Source: MR-S7 sp000400995 (GTDB taxonomy: Bacteria; Pseudomonadota; Gammaproteobacteria; Burkholderiales; Burkholderiaceae_C). Taken from it: DNA of 64,000 nucleotides. Positions 50,988-57,954 of this stretch are shown here, in pieces (position 1 is the first letter of the stretch; every line of letters starts with the position of its first letter). The stretch is from NCBI RefSeq assembly GCF_045291395.1, contig NZ_CP152342.1, forward strand, positions 2,356,001 through 2,420,000, read 5' to 3'. The notes under the pieces were generated by a model. It was given only the letters and a program-made list of their open reading frames with translations. It did not search any database and had not been told where the DNA came from. Both the position numbers and the translations under genes were made by a program.

Positions 50988-51204
50988 TCTCACAATACCC
51001 CATATCATGCCAGATGCCGGCCTATCAAGCGGCTTTACAGATTGCCCACGAACGCTTCGGATTAGCAGCAAAACTTGCATAAATGCTATTATTTTCATAG
51101 CGATTGAGGCCAACCCGCTCCTGCGAGCGATGTCCTGCTACATTCCTCCCATGCGCGCCACCCTTGCCCTCGCCGCCCTGCTTGCTGCAGCCAGGTGAGC
51201 CAGC
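50988..51204. other. Intergenic region between divergent cargo genes
   Basis: AT-richer than the phage genes. A 15-codon frame at 51151 (MRATLALAALLAAAR, then stop) looks like the start of a signal peptide and ends 6 nt before the next ATG; it may be a degraded gene. Nothing else is supported. Confidence 0.4.
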
Positions 51205-51459
51205 ATGGAAGCCCTTGCCCACGCAGCCTTCGAGATACTTGAGCGCATCATCCTCGGCACAGCCCGAGTGCTGATCCCGCTGGCCTCAAATGGGCGTTGG
51301 CGCTGCGATGAGCCCAGCACGCGCACTGCGCCACGCCCATCTGGCCTGCTCAGCTACCAGGCGAACGGCCAGCGGTTCATCACCGACACCGGGCAGTTGC
51401 TCGTCGGCGTGGTGTTCTATGCCGTGACCGGAGGAGCCTTCATCCTCTCGCTGGGGTGA
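51205..51459 (+). CDS. Small membrane protein, prophage cargo
   Basis: 84 residues, MEALAHAAFEILERIILGTA, with a C-terminal hydrophobic segment LLVGVVFYAVTGGAFILSLG (about 64 to 83). Opposite strand to the virion genes, followed by another membrane gene. Could be a superinfection-exclusion, holin-like or unknown moron product. Confidence 0.6.
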   Translation: MEALAHAAFEILERIILGTARVLIPLASNGRWRCDEPSTRTAPRPSGLLSYQANGQRFITDTGQLLVGVVFYAVTGGAFILSLG

Positions 51460-51492
51460 GGTGCTAGAGTCTTGGATCGGAACGAAAGCCCC

Positions 51493-51764
51493 ATGAACCC
51501 CAAGCACCTCGACCTCGTGATCGCTGCCGTTCTGGTGCTCGTGGCTTGGCTGTTCAGGTATGGGGCGCGGAGAGCCTCGTGCTAGACCTCATCGTCGGAG
51601 CGTTGCTCATCGCTCTTCTCGCACTATTGCTGTACAACCTCTTCCGCGGCATGACAGCAAAGGGCGGAGGCGACATGGGATATCGCGCTGTCATTTCCTG
51701 GGCAGCGTTTGCCGGCATGCTCGTGGTGACATCAATTGCAAGCTTGTTCGGCTGGAAGCCGTAG
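51493..51764 (+). pseudogene. Small membrane protein, apparent one-base frameshift
   Basis: MNPKHLDLVIAAVLVLVAWL then FRYGA leaves the frame; GAESLVLDLIVGALLIALLA continues in another frame to FGWKP at 51764. Adding one G to the GGGG at 51562 to 51565 restores a 90-residue protein with three hydrophobic segments. Either a mutation or a homopolymer sequencing error. Confidence 0.6.
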
Positions 51765-51785
51765 GCGGTTGGCCCACCCACCGTT

Positions 51786-53354
51786 TTACCGTCGCACTGG
51801 AACTTCTTCCACCACGCGCCTCCCGCCAGGCAACTCGTACACCGGCCGTCCGCCAGCGGTGCCGATCTGCTTGGCCCCTTCGGGCAGCGCATGCACCACC
51901 CCGCCCCTGACCGCGGCCGGCGCCGACTTTGCCGGCCCCTGAGACCCCGCCAACATGCTCTGGTACGTCTTGCGCTCCTCGGACAGCGCGGCGATGGTGT
52001 CGCGCAGCCCCTGCAACTCGGCGTGCTGCGGACTGCCCGGCTTGGCAGAGGAATACGCGAAGTCTTTTTGAAGAGCGGAGAGCGTCTTCTGTGCGTCGGT
52101 GATCCGGCGGCTGGTTTCGCCGAGCAGGCTGGTGTAGCGCATCCGCTCCTCGCGGCTCACGCCGGCTCCAGGAGCCGGCAGAACTCCCAACTCGATGGCG
52201 CGTAGCTTCTCGGCGGAAATGTTTGGATCAGCCTCGCGCGCCAGCCCGCCCCGCACCTGACGCAGTTCCTGCCTATCCGCCCGTGCTTGCGCATGGTTTG
52301 CTGCGGCCCGGCCATCCGCAGCGGCCGCGCGCGCATCCGCCCGGTCGCCCCGGCGGTCGGCGTTGTCTGCTCGGCGGTCCTGGTTCACCTGCAACTGCCG
52401 CTGGAAGTTGTCGTGGTTCAGCTTGTAGACCGCCGAGGGGTCCACGGTGGAGCGCAGCATGGCATCCGCCTGGTCGGCGGTGGTTTGCACAGGCGGCAGC
52501 GGCTTGCCGTCCACGCCTACCATGTTCATAACAATGGCGCCGTCCTGGCCGCGCTCGATGCCGGTGATCCTCGATGCGCCGCCCAGGGCGAAACGGTTCA
52601 GGTAGTCGATGGTCGGCGCGTAGTTGCCCGCCGCGAACGCAGCGACGGCCGGGCCCAGGGCCTGCCGTCGCTCCTCGGTTTCGAGCTGCGCCTTGGAGTA
52701 GCTGGTGGCCAGCGCCTTCTGGGCCGCCTCCTGCGCTTCCTTGCCGTAGCCGCCCTGGGCCAGCATGAAGGCCCGCTTCTCCTGGTTGCCCAGGAAGTCG
52801 GAGAACGTGGGCGTGCGACGCTGGCCGTCCGTGCCCATCAGCCCCTTCTCGAAATCCTCTCCGAGCTGCTTGTCCAGCGCCTCGATGCCGTCCTCGCGTG
52901 CCCATGCCTTCTGCGTGCGCGCCTGCTGCTTGGCCTGGAAGGCCTGGATGTTCGCAGCATTGCGCATCTTCATGCCAGCCTCGGGGTCGCCATACTTTTC
53001 CATCGCGTTGGCGTAGGCCTGCATCCGCGCGTTGTCCACCACCGGTTGGCCCTGCCCCGCATGGCGGGCTCCCATGAAGTCCGTCACACCCTGCATGGCC
53101 ACCGTCTTGGTGTCGCCCGCGGCGTTCTTCGCCACGTAGGACTTGCTGGCGTCATCGAACGTGATGTTGTCGAACCCGTTCTTGGCCAGGCTCTCCAGTT
53201 CCTGCCCTTGCTGCGCAGTGAAGCCCGTCGATTCTTCCGGTTTGGCACTCGCTATCCGGCTGGTTTCGATCTCGCGCCCCACCTTGTTGACGGTGTCGAA
53301 GGCCGCGTTGAAGTTCGTGAGGAAATCGGAAACAGAAGAACGTCCACGGCGCAT
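51786..53354 (-). CDS. Phage virion / internal structural protein
   Basis: 522 residues, MRRGRSSVSDFLTNFNAAFD, long helical Gln/Ala/Arg-rich middle (DRRADNADRRGDRADARAAA) and a C-terminal KQIGTAGGRPVYELPGGRRV. Comparable proteins lie between the polyvalent protein and the S74-type protein in podovirus-like prophages. Probably an ejected internal protein. ATG overlaps the previous stop by one base. Confidence 0.7.
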   Translation of the reverse strand: MRRGRSSVSDFLTNFNAAFDTVNKVGREIETSRIASAKPEESTGFTAQQGQELESLAKNGFDNITFDDASKSYVAKNAAGDTKTVAMQGVTDFMGARHAGQGQPVVDNARMQAYANAMEKYGDPEAGMKMRNAANIQAFQAKQQARTQKAWAREDGIEALDKQLGEDFEKGLMGTDGQRRTPTFSDFLGNQEKRAFMLAQGGYGKEAQEAAQKALATSYSKAQLETEERRQALGPAVAAFAAGNYAPTIDYLNRFALGGASRITGIERGQDGAIVMNMVGVDGKPLPPVQTTADQADAMLRSTVDPSAVYKLNHDNFQRQLQVNQDRRADNADRRGDRADARAAAADGRAAANHAQARADRQELRQVRGGLAREADPNISAEKLRAIELGVLPAPGAGVSREERMRYTSLLGETSRRITDAQKTLSALQKDFAYSSAKPGSPQHAELQGLRDTIAALSEERKTYQSMLAGSQGPAKSAPAAVRGGVVHALPEGAKQIGTAGGRPVYELPGGRRVVEEVPVRR

Positions 53355-54469
53355 CACGCTACCTCCTTGAAGTCGATGCCCAGGCGGGCGTAGTCCACGC
53401 TCATGTAGCCCGACTCGTCCACCGCTACCGCGTCGGGGTGCACCTTCTGCACCTCATCCGCCATCACGCCGCGGTAGCGCCGGCCCTGCGCGTCGTCGCG
53501 GTAGCTGAACTCGTACAGGGCCAAGCCCGTGCGCTCATCGGTGCCAACAGGCTCGATGTCGCACTTCAGCCGGCGGTCAGAAGGGGCAAAAATCCCGGTC
53601 TTGGCCATGCCCGCGGCGAAGCCGCCGAGTCCGCCCAGGATGCCGCCGAAGGATTCGCCCTGCTGCTGCATGTTGGCGTGGTAGTTCGCCTGCGCCCCCC
53701 ACATGCTGGTGGCGTTGCTGCCCATCTGCCCGGCAAGCCCGCCGGCGGCGCCGAATCCCGAATTCAGCCCTGCCAGCCCGTTGTTGGCGATCATCTGAGC
53801 CGACGATCCATATCCCGCCCCGGCTCCGGTAGCCTGCATCCCCATTGCCGGGTAGCCTGCCAGTGCGTTGGTCGCCCGGTCGGTCAGCGCATACCCCTCC
53901 TGGCGCGCCTGTGTGTTCGCCTGCCGGCTCGCGCCGGCCAGCGCCGATGCCTGGGCCAGCGACGTTTGGTTGTTCATCGCCAGGGTCTTGCCGGAATTCG
54001 GATTGATGCCCATGCGCGCCATCGCCCGTGTCCCCTGCTCACGCGCGTTGCTGAAGGCGGAGTTCACATCCGCCTGCGCTTCGGCCTTGAGCTGCTGGGC
54101 CCGTTCGCCGCTGTCGAAGGCGTTGGCATCCGCCACAAGCCGATCCTGCAGGCCGCTGAGAACGCCGCGCCGCGCGGTCATCCACGCCCGGTCATCCCGG
54201 GAATCCGCATACGCCTCCCGGGCGGAATCCAGGGCGAACTGCATCTGCTCCTGCTGGAGCGGCGCCATGGATTCGGAGTTGGCCAGGATGCGCTGGATGG
54301 CGTTGTCCTGAATGCCCATCGAGCGGATCTGCGCCTCCACCAGGCGCGGATCGGGCGCGGGGGCGCTGTTGCCGCCCTTGCCACCCTCCAGCGTCATCCC
54401 GCCGCCGGGGCGCGGGCAGAAAGACTGCTCAGGGTAAAAATCAAATTCGTTTGCGTGCCAGCGCGTCAT
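53354..54469 (-). CDS. Phage structural protein with C-terminal S74 intramolecular chaperone
   Basis: 371 residues. Helical Ala/Gln-rich body; C-terminus SDRRLKCDIEPVGTDERTGL, LYEFSYRDDAQGRRYRGVMA and DEVQKVHPDAV is the Peptidase_S74 (endosialidase-type) chaperone, with the SD(R/K)RLK start at the autocleavage Ser. Start MTRWHANEFDF with AAAGGAGCC upstream and the conserved intergenic element 44 nt before. Confidence 0.85.
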   Translation of the reverse strand: MTRWHANEFDFYPEQSFCPRPGGGMTLEGGKGGNSAPAPDPRLVEAQIRSMGIQDNAIQRILANSESMAPLQQEQMQFALDSAREAYADSRDDRAWMTARRGVLSGLQDRLVADANAFDSGERAQQLKAEAQADVNSAFSNAREQGTRAMARMGINPNSGKTLAMNNQTSLAQASALAGASRQANTQARQEGYALTDRATNALAGYPAMGMQATGAGAGYGSSAQMIANNGLAGLNSGFGAAGGLAGQMGSNATSMWGAQANYHANMQQQGESFGGILGGLGGFAAGMAKTGIFAPSDRRLKCDIEPVGTDERTGLALYEFSYRDDAQGRRYRGVMADEVQKVHPDAVAVDESGYMSVDYARLGIDFKEVA

Positions 54470-54496
54470 AGAACTAGGCTCCTTTGCTCAGCGAGG

Positions 54497-54513
54497 TTGA
54501 CAGGCTTGGTACG
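54497..54513 (-). promoter_or_regulatory. Conserved phage intergenic element, copy 2
   Basis: Minus strand CGTACCAAGCCTGTCAA, 44 nt before the S74 gene start. Confidence 0.55.
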
Positions 54514-54599
54514 TGGCTTATTGCGGCTCGTGTAAACTAATCACACTTTGTAGCAACATGTAGCTACAAAGCCTTCCCCAGAACCTCAGGATCAACACC

Positions 54600-54776
54600 A
54601 TGAATGACAAGAAAGTTTTCGGCTCTCTTCGCGTCGTGGCTGGCTGCGCTCTCATGGGCGCGATCTTGTCCGGCGCGTTTCTGAGTTGGGTTGATGTCCC
54701 TGGCGACATCCGCTCATATGGCGCCGTCCTCGGTGCAGTGGCGGGAATCTACGCCAAAGTCGCCCATGTCCTCTGA
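54600..54776 (+). CDS. Small two-segment membrane protein (holin-like)
   Basis: 58 residues, MNDKKVFGSLRVVAGCALMG then AILSGAFLSW and YGAVLGAVAGIYAKVAHVL. Two hydrophobic segments around a short polar turn. Oriented against the virion operon and followed 15 nt later by another membrane protein gene. A holin role is possible but no endolysin is next to it. Confidence 0.55.
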   Translation: MNDKKVFGSLRVVAGCALMGAILSGAFLSWVDVPGDIRSYGAVLGAVAGIYAKVAHVL

Positions 54777-54791
54777 GCTCAAGGTGAGCCA

Positions 54792-55289
54792 TTGGCGTCA
54801 ACCATATCAGCATCCCTTGGTGACCCAGACACGTATGTAAATGCGCTGGGAAAGCTCCTCACCTACGTAGATGGGAGCTGGGTAGACATCTGCTCGATCA
54901 TCATGGCCTTAGTGCTGGTCACCCGCCAATGGGTGCGCCGCCCCCGAGACAGGCGGGGCCCCTTCATATGCCGCGATACGGGCGTTGAGTTCGTGAATGC
55001 AGCATCGATTTTTCCCCTGCTCCTGTTGACTCTGTCCATCTTTTCTTCAAAGTTCACCGAAGCACTGCTGAACGGCAACAAGATTACGTTGTCGATTGCC
55101 GGAGGGTTTGCCCTTTTTGCCCTTCTCGAAGACCGACACACCTCCAAACAGCAAGCGCCGCAGTTGGAATTCGTCGGCCCCCCCTATATACCTGCGGCCA
55201 ACGCTCCAATGGAAAGTCCAAAGAGCACAACGCCTAACCCAACACCAGCAGCGCAAAGGCCTGCTCGGCGGCGAGTCAAGAAGCGCTGA
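54792..55289 (+). CDS. Predicted membrane protein, prophage cargo
   Basis: 165 residues from TTG 54792 with AAGGTGAG upstream. Hydrophobic segments ICSIIMALVLVTRQWV, AASIFPLLLLTLSIFSS and LSIAGGFALFALL, then a Pro-rich basic tail (TPAAQRPARRRVKKR). No family recognised. Together with the preceding gene it forms a plus-strand two-gene unit. Confidence 0.6.
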   Translation: MASTISASLGDPDTYVNALGKLLTYVDGSWVDICSIIMALVLVTRQWVRRPRDRRGPFICRDTGVEFVNAASIFPLLLLTLSIFSSKFTEALLNGNKITLSIAGGFALFALLEDRHTSKQQAPQLEFVGPPYIPAANAPMESPKSTTPNPTPAAQRPARRRVKKR

Positions 55290-55319
55290 CGAACCATCCA
55301 AGCTATGCAGACAGGCGGA

Positions 55320-55733
55320 TCAGAAGAGCGCGACATGCCTGCACTCCTCTTTCCACATCACCATCAAGATCACATCCCCGCCATCGGGCGCCGCCCCGCG
55401 CAGCCGCGCCTCCTCGTGGAAGCCCAGGTGCTCATTGAACCGGCGCGCCAGCGCGTTGCTCTCGTTCACGTAGCCGCTCAGGCGCCGCACGCCGCACACG
55501 AGGAACGGGTAGGCGAAGCACGCACGCAGGTACTCGCGCACCAGCCAGCGCGCGCCCGGCACGGCAGCCACATGAATCCACATGTTGTGCCCGTTGAACC
55601 CCTCGTAGGCCACGCCGGCCACCAGCGCGCCGCCGCGGCGCAGGCCGATCACCCGCACGTCGGCGCCGGGATGGAACCCCGGGATCAAGCCCTGCATGAA
55701 CGGCAGCACCGTGCCCAGCTCGTAATCCAGCAT
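55320..55733 (-). CDS. GNAT-like acetyltransferase of the phage late operon
   Basis: 137 residues from MLDYELGTVLPFMQGLIPGF. FAYPFLVCGVRRLSGYVNES and NALARRFNEHLGFHEEARLR give the GNAT motif (conserved N-x-x-x-xxxxxx-GF) and acetyl-CoA-binding helix. Such genes are regular members of podovirus tail clusters; target unknown. The conserved intergenic element lies 10 nt upstream. Confidence 0.8.
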   Translation of the reverse strand: MLDYELGTVLPFMQGLIPGFHPGADVRVIGLRRGGALVAGVAYEGFNGHNMWIHVAAVPGARWLVREYLRACFAYPFLVCGVRRLSGYVNESNALARRFNEHLGFHEEARLRGAAPDGGDVILMVMWKEECRHVALF

Positions 55734-55742
55734 GCCCGCCAG

Positions 55743-55760
55743 CGTGGCAGGCTTGGCACG
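55743..55760 (-). promoter_or_regulatory. Conserved phage intergenic element, copy 3
   Basis: Minus strand CGTGCCAAGCCTGCCACG in the 29-bp gap between two genes. Confidence 0.5.
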
Positions 55761-55762
55761 GC

Positions 55763-56179
55763 TCAGGCGGGCGCCACAGGCCACGCGATGGCGGCAGGGT
55801 CCGGCTGCTGGGTGATGTCGCGCAGCGCCTGGCGGTACTCCAGCCACTCGGGCGGCACCGGCTCGCCGCGCTCCTGTGCGCGCAGCGCGACCCAGTCGCA
55901 GGCTGCCAGGCGCGCGTCACGCTCCAGCCGCACTGCCGCCCAGGCGGCGGCTTCCTCCAGCACCCACCGCTTGGCGCCATAGTCGAAGACGTGCCACTTC
56001 GAGGGCTTCGCGGGAAGCGCTACAGGCCCAACGCCAGGCTCGTGGCGCTGGAGAAACGCATCCGCCTTCCCGATATGCCGCTCGGCCCCGGGCAGCGTTT
56101 GCAGACGCACATGCTCCTTGGGGCAGCGCCCAGTCATCAGGATGCGGCCATTGGCCGCCGCGAAGTAGAAGTCGATCAT
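55763..56179 (-). CDS. Phage tail / fibre assembly-like protein
   Basis: 138 residues, MIDFYFAAANGRILMTGRCP. The C-terminal RDARLAACDWVALRAQERGE and WLEYRQALRDITQQPD is the motif of phage tail-assembly chaperone-like and XkdW-like proteins ('R..L..cDW....D......eW..YRqaLRdi..q'). ATG 56179 overlaps the previous stop by 4 nt. Confidence 0.75.
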   Translation of the reverse strand: MIDFYFAAANGRILMTGRCPKEHVRLQTLPGAERHIGKADAFLQRHEPGVGPVALPAKPSKWHVFDYGAKRWVLEEAAAWAAVRLERDARLAACDWVALRAQERGEPVPPEWLEYRQALRDITQQPDPAAIAWPVAPA

Positions 56180-57954
56180 CGCCTCGTCCCCAGTGCCACG
56201 ATGGCACACCGCGCGTCACCCCCTTGGTAGTCCGTCTGGATCGCAAAGTAGTGGGAGCCCTGGCCAACCGTTACCGCGAGCGACATTGCCCCCAGCGTGC
56301 CCGCAATCGGGTTCTCCGGCCCATAGACCACCGTGCCATCGATCACCAGATACCAGTTCTTCTGGTGGCGCCCATCCCCCTGCGTGAAGGTGCCCACCAG
56401 CGTGACGGGCGTAGCCTCGGGGAAATACATCGAAACGGATGCCATGTAGGAGCCCGTGGCCGATGCGGGGACTGTGACTGCATTGCCTGCAATGTTGATC
56501 GTCTGCACCGCGTCGATGGCCTGCGCCGTCAGCTTGCCGCTGAACGTCCCAGTGGCCGCCTGCAGCGCGCCAGTGAACGTCCCGCTGGCCGCCATCAAGG
56601 CCCCCGCGAAGGTGCCCGTGGCCGCCTGCAGCGCTCCGCTGAACGTGCCACTGCCGTTGATGGAAAGCGTGGTGCCATTCCATGTCAGCTTGCTCCCCAG
56701 AGAGAAGCGCCCATCGCTGCCCAGGTAGAAGCCGCCGCCGCTGCCATAGGCCGACGTGTACAGCGCCCCACCACTGATGGTGATGCCGCCGATCTGGCCG
56801 TAGTTCGCGTACACCCCGCCGTACATCGTCGCGTTGCGGAAAATGGCATTGCCGCTGCCATCGATGCGCCAGCCGTTGACACCGCCCGAGCTGACGTAGT
56901 TCGAACTCTGGATGTACTCGCCCACGCTGATGCTGCCCGCGCGCAGCTTGCTGGCCGACAGGCTGGCCACCTTGGCGTCATCGATGGCCGCGTTGGCGAT
57001 CTTGGCGTTGGTGATCGTGCCGTTCTTGATGAAGGCATCGGCCATGTACACCCCGGCCGGCACCAGCACGCCGTTGATGGTCACCGGCGTGGTCTGAATC
57101 ACGAAGGGCTGCACCGAGCTGACGTTGCCATCCTGCGCGGGCGCGCCCACGTAGAAGCGGTTGGCCAGCACGCCGAAGTCGATGGACGGCCCGCGCTCGG
57201 CGCTGTTGGAGCCCATGAGCCCGTAGCCGCCCACCAGGCGCCGGCCGTCCGCCGCCACCTGCACGCGCATGCCGTACTGGGTGCCCAGGTAGGCGACGCC
57301 CTCGGTCGCGTCATCGATAGTGGCCGACAGCTCGCGGTTCAACTCACTGCCGGTGATCTGGCCGGCGAGCGCATCCAGCAGGCGCTGCACGTCCTCGCCC
57401 GTGCGCACCGGCAGGCCGTTGACCCCGCCGGCTGGCGTCACCGATTCCACGCCGCCGACCGAGCGCCAGGTGATCCACATGCGCCAGCTCGTCGCGGGGT
57501 CGGAGGGATAGGCGTAGATCTCGCCCATGAAGTCCGACAACTTGGCCGCCTCGGCGAACGTGGGCAGAGGATCGCCGGGGTTCAGCCGCACCCCGTACAG
57601 CACCGTGCGGTCGTGGCCGCCGCCATGGGTGTATCCGGGCCGGTCGTGCGTCACGAACACGTTGGTGATGCCCGCGTCCAGCGCGAACCCTGTCGGCGTG
57701 GGAGGCGGCGTGGCATCCACCGGCAGCGCGCCATCAGCCGGCGGGCGCGGGATCGCCGGGCCGGGGGCCAGATCACCGTCGCCATCGGGGCCGCCGGCCG
57801 ACGCCAGGCCCAGCGCCTCCAGGTCACGCACGGTCACCGCCCGGTCGAGCGGATCGCCGCGCAGGCCCATGAAGACCTGCACCACCTCGCGCATGCGGGT
57901 ATTGAAGTTACCCGCCGAAGTGGCCGGGATGTCGATCTTGCGGCGCTGCTTCAT
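56176..57954 (-). CDS. Phage tail tip / fibre protein (J-like, DUF1983-type)
   Basis: 592 residues. FIKNGTITNAKIANAAIDDA and KVASLSASKLRAGSISVGEY are the DUF1983-like tip motif of lambda gpJ homologues. Near residues 430 to 475 there are four repeats of about ten residues (ATGTFxGAL). C-terminal beta-rich receptor-binding-like region. ATGA overlap with the next upstream gene. Confidence 0.8.
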   Translation of the reverse strand: MKQRRKIDIPATSAGNFNTRMREVVQVFMGLRGDPLDRAVTVRDLEALGLASAGGPDGDGDLAPGPAIPRPPADGALPVDATPPPTPTGFALDAGITNVFVTHDRPGYTHGGGHDRTVLYGVRLNPGDPLPTFAEAAKLSDFMGEIYAYPSDPATSWRMWITWRSVGGVESVTPAGGVNGLPVRTGEDVQRLLDALAGQITGSELNRELSATIDDATEGVAYLGTQYGMRVQVAADGRRLVGGYGLMGSNSAERGPSIDFGVLANRFYVGAPAQDGNVSSVQPFVIQTTPVTINGVLVPAGVYMADAFIKNGTITNAKIANAAIDDAKVASLSASKLRAGSISVGEYIQSSNYVSSGGVNGWRIDGSGNAIFRNATMYGGVYANYGQIGGITISGGALYTSAYGSGGGFYLGSDGRFSLGSKLTWNGTTLSINGSGTFSGALQAATGTFAGALMAASGTFTGALQAATGTFSGKLTAQAIDAVQTINIAGNAVTVPASATGSYMASVSMYFPEATPVTLVGTFTQGDGRHQKNWYLVIDGTVVYGPENPIAGTLGAMSLAVTVGQGSHYFAIQTDYQGGDARCAIVALGTRR

